In this document: positions 32,007-41,021 of the stretch, one piece after another
Layout: every line of letters starts with the position of its first letter
Numbering within the stretch: position 1 is the stretch's first letter
NCBI GenBank assembly: GCA_003567725.1
Contig: PWYU01000101.1
Span: 1 to 41,090, forward strand
Length of the DNA: 41,090 bases
Direction of reading: 5' to 3'
Origin: Syntrophomonadaceae bacterium
Lineage (GTDB): Bacteria > Bacillota > Dethiobacteria > DTU022
Notes under the pieces: generated by a model
The model's input: the letters and a program-made list of their open reading frames with translations, nothing else
Database searches by the model: none
What the model was told of the DNA's origin: nothing
Translations under genes and position numbers: made by a program

Positions 32007-33113
32007 ATGTGGGATTCCAAATTTTTTAAAGCCGCTGTAGGCATTATACTGGTGTTTTTAATCATCTACCTGGGCACCCAGATTTCCTTTATTTTCAGGC
32101 CAATTGTGGTTGCCTTCGAGGCTTTATTCATTTCATTTTTAGTCTCTGGCGTACTTTATTATTTTACAATTCCCTTAGTTGACTGGATGCACAGCCACAA
32201 AATACCCCGGCCCCTGGCCATTTTAATTGTTTTTTTATTGATTATCGGCCTGCTGGCCCTGCTATTTATTACTATCGGGCCGATCCTGCAGGCTGAATTT
32301 ACCAAACTGGCTGTAAATATCCCGGAAGGAATCAGGGAGGTACAGCAAATAATCAAGGAACTGGAAGAAAGAGCTGTCTTTGAAACCCTGCTGAACATGG
32401 AGGCTCTTAATATTGATGAGATAATCAATAATTTGGCCGGGACTGTAAGCGAGACTATTTCGCAGGTGGCCCTGAGTTTGGCCAGCCTGGTTGATTTCAT
32501 AACCGGATTTTTTATGACTATAATCATCATCCCTTTTCTGCTTTATTATATGCTTAAAGAAAAAGGCGGGGAATTTATCCCTGGCCTGGTGGAAAGGCTC
32601 TCGCCGGAGGAATATAAGGACAATGTCCACAGAGCACTGAGTGAAATGAACAGGTTACTGGGCACTTACGTGCAAGGGCTGGGGGTAGTCTGCCTTTTTG
32701 TAGGTATTCTGGCCTACATCGGTTTCTTGATTATCGGTCTAGAATATGCTATGCTCCTGGCCATGTTTATTTTGATTACCAATATCATACCCTTCCTCGG
32801 CCCTTTTATTGGTTCTATCCCCGCCGTCATAGTGGGGTTACTGGATTCTCCCCTAACGATGCTGCTGGTTATTATAGTTATTGTTATCGTTCAACAGGTA
32901 GAAAGCATGATTATTTCTCCGCAGATTATGGGCCGCCGGATGTCCTTAAGCCCTCTGTCCATTATTTTGCTGGTTTTGGTGGCCGGCAGGCTCGGGGGCC
33001 TTTTAGGCATCATCCTGGCTATACCAACCTTTACGGTGTTGAAAATTATCATCAATCACATTTTCGAATATATTAAACCGGTTAAAAAAACAGCCGGCAC
33101 CCCTTTAAAATAA
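32007..33113 (+). CDS. AI-2E (PerM/UPF0118) family transporter
   Basis: A 368-residue polytopic membrane protein. The pattern fits the AI-2E transporter family: two or three N-terminal segments, a long amphipathic stretch (about residues 100-160, with IIKELEERAVF), PFLLYYMLKEKG, then a conserved LGTYVQGLGVVCLFVG and the C-terminal ITNIIPFLGPFIGSIPAVIVGLL with IISPQIMGRRMSLSPL. Members move small solutes, with reports of quorum signal export and of sodium/proton exchange; none can be assigned. The ATG follows GAGGGAG. It stands alone, followed by cyclophilin 146 bases later. Confidence 0.88.
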   Translation: MWDSKFFKAAVGIILVFLIIYLGTQISFIFRPIVVAFEALFISFLVSGVLYYFTIPLVDWMHSHKIPRPLAILIVFLLIIGLLALLFITIGPILQAEFTKLAVNIPEGIREVQQIIKELEERAVFETLLNMEALNIDEIINNLAGTVSETISQVALSLASLVDFITGFFMTIIIIPFLLYYMLKEKGGEFIPGLVERLSPEEYKDNVHRALSEMNRLLGTYVQGLGVVCLFVGILAYIGFLIIGLEYAMLLAMFILITNIIPFLGPFIGSIPAVIVGLLDSPLTMLLVIIVIVIVQQVESMIISPQIMGRRMSLSPLSIILLVLVAGRLGGLLGIILAIPTFTVLKIIINHIFEYIKPVKKTAGTPLK

Positions 33114-33259
33114 TCAACAAGGACATCTTTTAAACTGGCAGCATTATTATAGCTGCGCTGACTGAAAAGAAAAAAACTAACTTCATAAAAGAAGAGCCAG
33201 TTTCTTAAAAAAGCGGACCTTCTAAAATTTTAAACTATGATTGGAGTGAATTCATCAAG

Positions 33260-33790
33260 ATGAGCGAAGAAAAACCTTTAGCTGTGATCGAAATGATAGA
33301 GGGAGCAAAAATCACTATTGAATTAGACCCGGAAAATGCACCTGATACTGTTCGTAACTTTATCCATCTCGCCCAGAATAAATTCTACAACCGCACCATC
33401 TTTCACCGTATTATTCCCGGTTTCATGATTCAGGGAGGGTGTCCCCGCGGTGATGGTACGGGCGACCCCGGCTACAAAATCAAAGGCGAATTTGAAGCTA
33501 ACGGCCACGCAAACTCTCTTTCCCATACACGGGGAACGCTTGCCATGGCCAGGGCTAAAGACTATGATTCAGGCGGATCGCAGTTTTTTATTACAGTTGG
33601 CGATGCTACCCATTTAGACGGCGAATATGCCGCTTTCGGAAAAGTCATTGTAGGAATGGACCTTGCCGACAGGATTGTCAATTTAAAACGAAACCCCGCA
33701 GACAGGCCTTTTGAAGAACAGCAGATCAAAAGCATTACTGTTGATACATTCGGGGTGGAGTATAGCCCGCCGAATAAACTTAAAAAATAA
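33260..33790 (+). CDS. Cyclophilin-type peptidyl-prolyl cis-trans isomerase
   Basis: A 176-residue single-domain cyclophilin without a signal peptide, so cytoplasmic. The family core is FYNRTIFHRIIPGFMIQGG (active-site R in HRII), GGSQFFITVGDATHLDGEYAAFGKV and a conserved MARAKDYDSGG. It speeds proline isomerisation during folding. The ATG at 33260 has GGAG thirteen bases away, a long distance, and a downstream start is not obvious. The region 33114-33259 has only weak AT-rich hairpin potential. The gene converges on the HD-GYP gene 25 bases away. Confidence 0.92.
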   Translation: MSEEKPLAVIEMIEGAKITIELDPENAPDTVRNFIHLAQNKFYNRTIFHRIIPGFMIQGGCPRGDGTGDPGYKIKGEFEANGHANSLSHTRGTLAMARAKDYDSGGSQFFITVGDATHLDGEYAAFGKVIVGMDLADRIVNLKRNPADRPFEEQQIKSITVDTFGVEYSPPNKLKK

Positions 33791-33815
33791 AAGGGCCAAA
33801 AGGATTAGAGCGCTT

Positions 33816-34895
33816 TTAATTAACCAGCCCGGTAATAGATATTTCTTTGAATTTACTTAGATCAAGGTCGTATGGAGCGGGATGAGGGGTTAAATCTTTT
33901 TTGTAAAGCAGACGAACTACAGGCTGGGTAAGGTGCTTTTTATTATTGGCAACAACCAACCCGCTTTCACCATTACTTAACATCACCTGCGAACCAACCG
34001 GATAGAGAGCCAGATTTTCTAAAAACAACTCTACGATTTCCGGATCAAACAGCTCCCCGCTCCATGCTTCTAACATTGCTGCACTCTCATGAACCGGGTA
34101 AGCTCGCCGGAATGTTTTATCTGAAGTAAGGGCGTCATAAACATCAGCAACCATTACCACACGGGCCAAAGATGCAATTTCTTTTCCTTTCAATCCACCG
34201 GGGTAACCATCACCATTATAGCGCTCATGGTGATAGTTAATTATTTCACCCGCACGCTCTGAAAACAGCCGTGAGTGACGAAAAAGCTGATAGCCTTCAT
34301 CGGGGTGTTTTTTTACAGCAGCATATTCTTCATCTGTAAGCGCTACCTGCTTATTAAGGATGGCCTGGGGAACAACAACAAAACCGATGTCGTGCAAAAA
34401 AGCCCCTGTAGCCAGTAAGGTAAGAGCTTTTCGGCTATAATTTATCTTAACGCCCATAAAAACAGAGAGGACACAGCAGTTAACACTGTGCGCAAAAATA
34501 TATCCATCCAGGCTGCGAATATCGCTTAACTGAACCAGAGAATTTGAATTTTTGGTTACCTCATCAATAATCCTGGAAACAACGTCATTCAGTTCCCTTT
34601 CCCGGAAAGCAAAGCCTTTTTTTACCTCAGCTGCAGAGTCAATATCTTTCATGATCTGGGCTAAAAGAGCGCGGCTTTCTCCGCGCAGCTGATCGCTGAT
34701 TAAATCATTGACCTGCACGTCGGCAAGCTTTTCATCATGAATATAAATTGCCTTAATACCCATCTGCTGAAGGTAATAAATATGACTGGCCTTGAGCTCC
34801 ACATCAACGTTGAGCATTACCTGCCCTACAAAACCAAGGACCGGTCTTTTAGTTACCATGCCGGGTTTAAGATGTTCAATGCCCACTTTTCGCAT
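33816..34895 (-). CDS. HD-GYP domain phosphodiesterase
   Basis: A 359-residue cytoplasmic signalling protein. An N-terminal domain of about 70 residues (starts VGIEHLKPGMVTKRPVLG, with an IYIHDEKL strand) resembles the DUF3391-like front part of many HD-GYP proteins. The HD-GYP domain has FLHDIG (H168, D169), NYHHERYNGDGYPGGL (H222, H223, GYP 230-232) and VADVYDALTSDKTFRRAYP. All metal-binding residues seem present, so it may hydrolyse cyclic di-GMP. The ATG has AAGG eight bases before it. It follows the homocysteine methyltransferase gene by 13 bases, so both share a transcript. Confidence 0.92.
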   Translation of the reverse strand: MRKVGIEHLKPGMVTKRPVLGFVGQVMLNVDVELKASHIYYLQQMGIKAIYIHDEKLADVQVNDLISDQLRGESRALLAQIMKDIDSAAEVKKGFAFRERELNDVVSRIIDEVTKNSNSLVQLSDIRSLDGYIFAHSVNCCVLSVFMGVKINYSRKALTLLATGAFLHDIGFVVVPQAILNKQVALTDEEYAAVKKHPDEGYQLFRHSRLFSERAGEIINYHHERYNGDGYPGGLKGKEIASLARVVMVADVYDALTSDKTFRRAYPVHESAAMLEAWSGELFDPEIVELFLENLALYPVGSQVMLSNGESGLVVANNKKHLTQPVVRLLYKKDLTPHPAPYDLDLSKFKEISITGLVN

Positions 34896-34908
34896 AAGCT
34901 CCGCCTTA

Positions 34909-35778
34909 TTAATGATCTAACAATGCAGCTACCGCTTCGATATGAGCCGGGGGGGTTCCGCAGCATCCGCCGACAATTAAGGCGCCATTTTCAATGCATT
35001 TGGCCACTCCCTGCGCATATTGATCCGGCTGCATATCATACCTGGTTTCACTGCCAACAAGCTTAGGTTTGCCTGCATTGGGCTGAATAATCAGGGGAAG
35101 CGATGTGGCTTCACGATAAAAACCGGTTATCACGGCCATCCCCTCTGGGTCCAGGTCCCCGCAATTTGCCCCTACTGCTGCTGCGCCGTACTTCTCAGCA
35201 AGCGCTGCCGCTTCTTTAACAGCGCTGCCCATTATGGTCCGGCCTCCCTTTTCGGCCGTTGTATAGGCCAAAGACACAATAAGCGGTAAATCGGTTTGAT
35301 CTTTACAGGCCCTAAGAGCACACTCAGCTTCACGCAAATCGGTAAATGTTTCGATAATCAAACCGTCAACATCCTCGCCGGCAAAAATCCCGGCCTGTTC
35401 AAGATAGTTGTTATAAAACTGCTCTTCCTTATATGAGCCGTAAGGTTCAAGCAGCTGGCCGGTAGGACCAATATCGCCGAAGACCAGCTTTTCAGCTCCG
35501 GCAGCCCGCCTGGCCAGGCTTACCCCGGCCTGGTTTACTTCTTCAAGCTCAAGGTCAAGGCCGTGGGATTCGATGCTAATCCGGTTCATAGTAAAGGTAT
35601 TGGTTATTAAAACATCAGCTCCTGCGGCGGCGTATTCCCCGTGAATTTCACGCACTGCTTCGGGATTTTCTAAATTGCTTGCCCCGCTTGTGCCGCATCC
35701 TCTCCCGGCCAAAAGAGAACCCATACCACCATCAAAAATTACAATCTTTTTCTTTTGCATCAAGTCATTAAAAGTCAT
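34909..35778 (-). CDS. Homocysteine S-methyltransferase-like protein
   Basis: A 289-residue protein matching the N-terminal homocysteine-binding barrel of MetH and BHMT. The early IFDGGMGSLLAGRG motif, VLITNTFTMNR, and the zinc ligands GANCG and GGCCGT near the C-terminus are present. It would methylate homocysteine to methionine from a donor such as S-methylmethionine or a methylated corrinoid protein. As a free barrel without cobalamin or folate domains it needs partners that are not in the window. The ATG at 35778 with GGTGGGG upstream is preferred to the TTG at 35790. Confidence 0.88.
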   Translation of the reverse strand: MTFNDLMQKKKIVIFDGGMGSLLAGRGCGTSGASNLENPEAVREIHGEYAAAGADVLITNTFTMNRISIESHGLDLELEEVNQAGVSLARRAAGAEKLVFGDIGPTGQLLEPYGSYKEEQFYNNYLEQAGIFAGEDVDGLIIETFTDLREAECALRACKDQTDLPLIVSLAYTTAEKGGRTIMGSAVKEAAALAEKYGAAAVGANCGDLDPEGMAVITGFYREATSLPLIIQPNAGKPKLVGSETRYDMQPDQYAQGVAKCIENGALIVGGCCGTPPAHIEAVAALLDH

Positions 35779-35929
35779 TTTCCCCACCAACCTTTTTAGA
35801 AATCATGATTCATTAAAATCTCGATCTTAGCTGACAGCAAAAAAGGCAAAAAAGTAGTTTAGCATATATATGCTATAATTATAACAAATATTACCTTTCC
35901 ATGCGAAATATTTTCTTCCACCGGCCCTG

Positions 35930-36110
35930 TCCATCACTGTTAGGCAGATCACTACTGCTCCAATTGCTTAACCGGTTTTTACCGGGCTGCTTCTGCGGCC
36001 ATCTGATTATCTCTTCGCAACCGCACAGCCTAAACTGTCATGATACAGTAAAACCTGCTGCAGAAAACTGAAGCGAGCACAGTTTTCTGCAGCAGACAAC
36101 CGCAGCTAAA
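35930..36110. repeat. Hairpin repeat with a 16-bp perfect stem
   Basis: CTGCTGCAGAAAACTG (36055-36070) and CAGTTTTCTGCAGCAG (36080-36095) are perfect inverted repeats around AAGCGAGCA. The reverse complement of 39826-39885 is a divergent copy with loop AAGCGGGCA and the same flanking AACCGCA. A third, weaker copy begins at 6208. To the left, ACCGGTTTTTACCGGGCTGC is related to other repeat ends. The stretch 35779-36144 is otherwise free of genes; the downstream end of the deacetylase gene has no other clear terminator. Confidence 0.75.
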
Positions 36111-36144
36111 TAGGGCTGCGTTGATACAGCTATTCAAAAACCTG

Positions 36145-37014
36145 TCAACTTGAAAGGCGCCTGGTTTGCTCCGGCGGGTAATCCATGAATTCCTGCATGG
36201 TGGTTATTTCAAGGCCTTTAGCCCTCAATCCGTCGATAATGGGGCCCAGGGCCTCAACAGTGGGTTTTCTGTTCGCACCCTCACTGTTTAACAAGGACCC
36301 GCTATCATGAAAAAGGATTATATCTCCACCTGCAGCCCTTTCCACAACCCGCCTGGTAATAGAAGCTTTGTTCGCACGTGAATGCCAATCCTGGGAGGAA
36401 AGGCTCCATAAAACCAGCTCCTGCCCCAGTAGTTTGGCAATCCGGCGCATCCGCATATCGTAAAGCCCCCTGGGCGGCCTCAAATACTGGGGGTAGATAC
36501 CCGTGATCTGCAGAATAACCAGGTTGGTCCGCATGATCTGTGCAGCCAGCTGCGGCGGCGGTGAATTGGGAACTGTAATATGGCCATAAGTATGGTTGCC
36601 TACTTCATGGCCCTCTTCAATGACCTTTTTAGCAATTTCTGGATATTTTTCAACGTGACTGCCTACCATAAAGAAAGTGGCCCTGGCCCCTTTTTCAGCC
36701 AAAACCTTTAGAACGTCAGGGGTATAAACCTCGCTGGGACCATCATCAAAGGTTAAAACCACTTTATTGCCGGCAGAAGGCTTGCGGCGGATTATATCGG
36801 TCTGCAGCCCAAAGCCGTGATAAACATAATAATAAGCTATTCCCATTAAGAGGCCTGCTGATATAACCACCGTCCCTGACCACAAAAATAGTTCACTTAT
36901 TTTAGCGACAGGAATCAGGAAAGCAAAAACCCTGGTAGTGTAATAACTGATTACTACGGAGCCTGAAACAAAAATCATCATGATCAGACCTCTAACAAAT
37001 AAATCAATAAGCAA
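36145..37014 (-). CDS. Membrane-anchored polysaccharide deacetylase
   Basis: A 289-residue protein with two N-terminal hydrophobic segments (about 10-38 and 42-62) and a NodB-type carbohydrate esterase family 4 domain outside. The metal and catalytic motifs are TFDDGPS (88-94, D90 and D91), GHEVGNHTYGH (135-145, H141 and H145), RPPRG and LFHDSG. It probably deacetylates a cell-wall polymer such as peptidoglycan, or a related polysaccharide. The start is TTG at 37014 with AGGAGG seven bases before. It follows the large glycosidase gene by 75 bases on the same strand and may be cotranscribed. Confidence 0.9.
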   Translation of the reverse strand: MLIDLFVRGLIMMIFVSGSVVISYYTTRVFAFLIPVAKISELFLWSGTVVISAGLLMGIAYYYVYHGFGLQTDIIRRKPSAGNKVVLTFDDGPSEVYTPDVLKVLAEKGARATFFMVGSHVEKYPEIAKKVIEEGHEVGNHTYGHITVPNSPPPQLAAQIMRTNLVILQITGIYPQYLRPPRGLYDMRMRRIAKLLGQELVLWSLSSQDWHSRANKASITRRVVERAAGGDIILFHDSGSLLNSEGANRKPTVEALGPIIDGLRAKGLEITTMQEFMDYPPEQTRRLSS

Positions 37015-37089
37015 AACTCAACCTCCTCGGCAAAGCAATCTTTCAAAAATCTTTTAAAGAAAACCGCTCATCAAAACACAGCCTATTAT

Positions 37090-39555
37090 TTAAGCAGAGC
37101 TTAGCTTGCCGGTATGAGCAAACGGCTTCAGCAGGTAGCTTGTATCTAACCTGACCCGGTAACTCTCCCCCCGCCAGGTAAAGATAACAGGGCTTTTCTG
37201 TTCAATGCAACCGGCTGGATTTTCAAAACGCAGGCTGATTAAAGAGGATTCTAATAGCGGCCTGCCATCGTTGGCCTTCAGGTGAAGCATGGGCACATCA
37301 TAGCTGTGCTCACCGGGCACCTCAACTTTCAAAACAGCATTTTGAGCGGATTCTTCCACACTCGGCGGCGACAGCTCAGGCAGACAATCGAAACCAGCTG
37401 CCCACTGGATATGCCCGCTTAACTCTTTAGTATCCTGAAAAATATAGCGGAAATGCTGATAGCGGCACATCACTATCTGCATCGCCCATGCAGAAGACAT
37501 GCCAAACTGCATTACAGCAGGATCGCCCGGGCCCCTGGAGCTCCAACCGACTGCACCGGTTTGAGCATTATAAGTTTCATATAAACCTTTGGAAGCATAA
37601 AGGGTGTCGATGATACGCCTGTGCAGCTCCTGCGCTTCCTTGACATAACCAAAACGGTACAGCACCTCCAGGGCTGTATAATTATTAATCATCCAGATCT
37701 GGCCGCGCCAGTAATAGCCGTCTTTACGGCTGTTATAGGACTTATCGTCAAAGGCTACGCTGGGAATGCCGTGCTGGCCCCAAAATTTATCCGGGTTTAA
37801 GAGGTATTTCTCGATAACAGTCCTTACCTTGTCCAGGCTGGAAACAGCTCCTACAAAAGCCGGCCACCATACGGTAGGCGTAAAAACCTCGATAAATTTT
37901 CCATTCCTGCGATCAAGCCAGGCTTCATGATCAGGATCCCACAGCTCTGTATCAATCCTATCCCTTAAACTAAGACCACGCCTTTTATATTCATCGGCTT
38001 CTTCATTAAGGCCGGCTTTCCGGCAAAGATAGGCTGTATTAATATATGACTGGAAAATCCAGCAGTTCAGATCGACAGCGCTGAAAAAGCGGGGCACCAG
38101 ACCGATAATAAAACTGGGTAAAAAGCTGGGCGGATAGAACCGGGGGCTGTCATCTAAACCGGACTCCAGACCGTTGATAAAGGAGAAAAACCCGTTTTTT
38201 AATCTTCTGTTCTCTTCCCACCAGGCCAGGTTTTCTCTAAGCGGCGGCAGAACCTGACGGAGAAAATTATTTTTTGTATCCGCAGTTTTAAAGCGTTCAT
38301 AAACCCTGACTGCCGCCCATGATTGCAGGGGAGGCTGAGAATAAAAATCGAGCACGCCGCGCAAATAATCGTTTAGCTTACTGGGAATCAGGTTGCTTTG
38401 AGTACCGGACAAAAAAGTAATTCCTTTTATTTTAAGTTTTAACCTGGCTACCCTGGGAGCAAAATAATTACCATCAAGCTGGGTTAACAGTACGTCTCCC
38501 GCTTTTTTAGGATCCCATTCACTTAAACCCAGGACATGCTGGGGCGTATCCCACCCCCAGATGAAAGGGAAATATACCTTAGAGGGGACAGAGCCCCATC
38601 CTCTCATCCTGGCCCTGGGATAATAAAGGCTGTTTTGCAAAGCCCAGGCCGCAAGCTTCAAGATGGCCCTGGCTGGCTCCCGGTTTGGTTCATAAGGCAC
38701 AGGCAGCCTCTTTTCAAACCTTGACCAGCGCAGCTGTGATGCCGCTTTTAATTGCTTGAAGTTACGAAGAGCCCTTTCAGCGCGTTGTAAAAGTTTTTCA
38801 TCACTATCGGCAGAAAAACTGATCATAACCGACCAGTTAATTTTTTGACCCGGTTTTAACTCCATCCATTCAGCCTGCAGTTCTTTCTTACCGGCATAAC
38901 CGCCTGAAGAAGGAAGAAAAAAAGCATGCATTTTGAGGCCGGGCAGCCGGTGGCAGCTTGATAGTTGTAAACCCCGGCCTTTTTCTTTAAAAAATGTAAA
39001 GCCGTTAAAATGAGGATATGGATTTTCCAGATCACGCCCCCTGGTGGGCATTAAGAAAAAGGCCGGCTTTACCTTTTTTAAGTCTGCTGCTTCACCTTCC
39101 AGTAACTCCCATTCAGTTTCCAGAACCGCCAGGTTACACTGGACAAAGTATAGTTTACTGGTCATGCTAAAAGCGCCATCCCGGGCTGTTTCTTCTATAC
39201 AGCAGGGAGATAGATCAATTTTTCTGTGCTGCGGTTGTTTAAAATAAGTGTGGCCTTCACCGCTATAAAGGCAGGCAGCAAAATCATACATCCGGCCCGC
39301 TCCAAAGGATGCTATTGTAGCAAACAGGGCGCTTGCGGCAGCCGGCTTTTTATCCGAAACGGCCTTAAAACCACAGTGGCTGCCCAGGTCGCTTAAAGGC
39401 GATCCGCTCGTAGTCCCGGCCACGTAATCAGGTGCCCCTGTACTATGGGCATAAAATTTTACCGGCCGGACCGGGTTCTGCAGCTGCCTGTTATAGATAA
39501 ACCAGATCAAAAGCAAAAAACCAACGCCAAATACTAAGAGATACAGTTTAAACAT
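37090..39555 (-). CDS. Membrane-anchored GH63/GH37-like glycoside hydrolase
   Basis: An 821-residue protein with one N-terminal membrane segment (about residues 3-20) followed by a large exported part. The first 280 residues are likely a beta-rich domain; the rest shows the (alpha/alpha)6 barrel motifs of GH63, mannosylglycerate hydrolase and trehalase-type enzymes: PFIWGWDTPQHVLG (D336), NGLESGLDDSPRF (E464, D468), YYWRGQIWMINNYTALEVLYRFGY (in two parts from 614) and LYETYNAQTGAVGW (E660). The candidate acids sit in the family's usual places. Substrate could be an alpha-glucoside or a mannosyl- or glucosyl-glycerate; this is not certain. The ATG has only weak AAAGG upstream. Confidence 0.82.
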   Translation of the reverse strand: MFKLYLLVFGVGFLLLIWFIYNRQLQNPVRPVKFYAHSTGAPDYVAGTTSGSPLSDLGSHCGFKAVSDKKPAAASALFATIASFGAGRMYDFAACLYSGEGHTYFKQPQHRKIDLSPCCIEETARDGAFSMTSKLYFVQCNLAVLETEWELLEGEAADLKKVKPAFFLMPTRGRDLENPYPHFNGFTFFKEKGRGLQLSSCHRLPGLKMHAFFLPSSGGYAGKKELQAEWMELKPGQKINWSVMISFSADSDEKLLQRAERALRNFKQLKAASQLRWSRFEKRLPVPYEPNREPARAILKLAAWALQNSLYYPRARMRGWGSVPSKVYFPFIWGWDTPQHVLGLSEWDPKKAGDVLLTQLDGNYFAPRVARLKLKIKGITFLSGTQSNLIPSKLNDYLRGVLDFYSQPPLQSWAAVRVYERFKTADTKNNFLRQVLPPLRENLAWWEENRRLKNGFFSFINGLESGLDDSPRFYPPSFLPSFIIGLVPRFFSAVDLNCWIFQSYINTAYLCRKAGLNEEADEYKRRGLSLRDRIDTELWDPDHEAWLDRRNGKFIEVFTPTVWWPAFVGAVSSLDKVRTVIEKYLLNPDKFWGQHGIPSVAFDDKSYNSRKDGYYWRGQIWMINNYTALEVLYRFGYVKEAQELHRRIIDTLYASKGLYETYNAQTGAVGWSSRGPGDPAVMQFGMSSAWAMQIVMCRYQHFRYIFQDTKELSGHIQWAAGFDCLPELSPPSVEESAQNAVLKVEVPGEHSYDVPMLHLKANDGRPLLESSLISLRFENPAGCIEQKSPVIFTWRGESYRVRLDTSYLLKPFAHTGKLSSA

Positions 39556-39689
39556 ACCTTTCTTTAAATGCAGCAGAGCAGGTTATTATAAGCACAAAAA
39601 AACTTCTAAACCGGCTGCCACAAGTTTTTGCTGTTCATTTCTGCAATATTATAATCCTTATCCTTAACTAAATAAAGATTTTTTTAAAC

Positions 39690-39890
39690 CGCACGGACGG
39701 TTCCACCGTCTATGAGTCGGCCTTAGAGCTACCTTTTAAGACCATCCCCATGGCGCCGCTTATCATTTAACAAGGACAATAGACAAAGTTATTACTTTAT
39801 ATTTTAAAAACTCAGCCATCTTCACTTGCGGTTGCCTGCTAAAGGAAACTGTGCCCGCTTCAGTTTTTTTCAGCAAGTTCTACATATCAT
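39690..39890. repeat. Long composite copy of the dispersed repeat
   Basis: Order: ACGGACGGTTCCACCGTC, CATCCCCATGGCGCCGC, TTATCATTTAACAAGGACAA, then TTGCGGTTGCCTGC at 39826 and the hairpin arms around TGCCCGCTT. The distance from AACAAGGACAAT to TTGCGG equals that in the copy at 6055-6330 (46 bases). The remaining gap (39556-39689 and 39891-40133) has no gene; a GCAGGTTATTATAAGC motif near 39578 resembles 931-945. Confidence 0.7.
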
Positions 39891-40133
39891 TACAGCAAAG
39901 GTGGTGAAGACACAAAGCTTAAAAAGTATTCCCACAAAGTATAGCAGCATTTATAATCAAGCCCAAGGGTAAAAAACCTTAAGCGGAAAAGCACCTTGTT
40001 TTATCTTAACATAATCCTGGGTTAACGCAAAATTAGCCAAAAAAAAGGCATGGTTAACAGCTTGTGTTAAAATGGCATAGTGCGCTTGAATTAATTAACC
40101 ATTTATAAGAAATGATGAGACAGGTGTTAACTA

Positions 40134-41021
40134 TTGAACACGAGTAAAGGTTTGCTCATGGTTTCCTGTGCGGGTATCTGCTGGGCTACAACCGGGCTAT
40201 TTGGCACCTTCCTCTTTAACGAAGGCGTTGACCCGATTAATATAGCTTCTGCCAGAAATACCCTGGCCACCCTGTTATTTTTAGGATTTCTTCTAACAGC
40301 ACACCGGGATAAATTAATAGTAGGCAAAAAACAGCTGGCCCTGCTGGCTATGGGCGGCTTAACCGGAATAGCAATTTTCAATGTTTTTTACCTGAGCGCT
40401 ATAGACCTTGCAGGAATGTCTACCGCCGTGATTCTGCTTTATACCGCTCCGGTTTTCGCGGTGATTATGTCTCGCCTGTTTCTTGGCGAACTGCTTACCG
40501 GGCTGAAGGTTGCCGCTTTAGTAATTGCCTTTTCCGGTGTTGTTTTGGTGGTGGAAGCTTTTAATATCATGGCCCTGATTCACGAACCGCAGGCAGCCCT
40601 CATGGGCCTGGGCGCAGGATTTTTCTTTGCCACGCTCAGCGTTTTTGGCAAATACCTCACCGGCACATCGCACCGCCTGACAACCTCTTTTTACCTTATT
40701 TTTACCGGATCAATTTTCCTGGCGCTGATCAGACCGCCCTGGCTGGGGATCATGGAAGTCCTGAATTACCCTCATTTAATAGCGGCTTTTATCGCCCTGG
40801 TCATAATTTCCACCTTCGCTTCCCACTTTCTTTATATCTACGGCCTGAGCTACCTTGAAGCAGGCAAAGCCAGTATCGCTGTCGCTATTGAACCGCCGGC
40901 TGCGCTTTTTTTGGCTTTTATATTCCTGGGCGAAAGACTAAGTATCATCCAGTACTTTGGGGTTGCCCTGGTATTAACAGCAGTGATTATGCTAAAAATC
41001 CGGTTGGGCAAATCCGCTTAA
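40134..41021 (+). CDS. EamA/DMT-family transporter
   Basis: A 295-residue membrane protein of ten hydrophobic segments in two EamA repeats. The start LLMVSCAGICWATTGLFGTFL, the loop SAIDLAGMSTAVILLYTAPVFAVIMSRLFLGE and its counterpart near the end (YLEAGKASIAVAIEPPAAL, then FIFLGERL) are standard. It would export small metabolites or toxic compounds; substrate unknown. The start is TTG at 40134 with AGGTG seven bases before it. The gene is on its own strand, and the window ends 69 bases after its stop. Confidence 0.87.
   Translation: MNTSKGLLMVSCAGICWATTGLFGTFLFNEGVDPINIASARNTLATLLFLGFLLTAHRDKLIVGKKQLALLAMGGLTGIAIFNVFYLSAIDLAGMSTAVILLYTAPVFAVIMSRLFLGELLTGLKVAALVIAFSGVVLVVEAFNIMALIHEPQAALMGLGAGFFFATLSVFGKYLTGTSHRLTTSFYLIFTGSIFLALIRPPWLGIMEVLNYPHLIAAFIALVIISTFASHFLYIYGLSYLEAGKASIAVAIEPPAALFLAFIFLGERLSIIQYFGVALVLTAVIMLKIRLGKSA

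Noticed and set aside
36286-36296. TTTAACAAGGA inside the deacetylase gene, similar to the repeat core AACAAGGACAAT
   Set aside because: The match is short, lies in conserved coding sequence and lacks the neighbouring repeat parts, so it is probably chance.
40019-40060. Two GGTTAAC words before the last EamA gene as an operator
   Set aside because: The words are short and AT-rich and no promoter could be placed relative to them.
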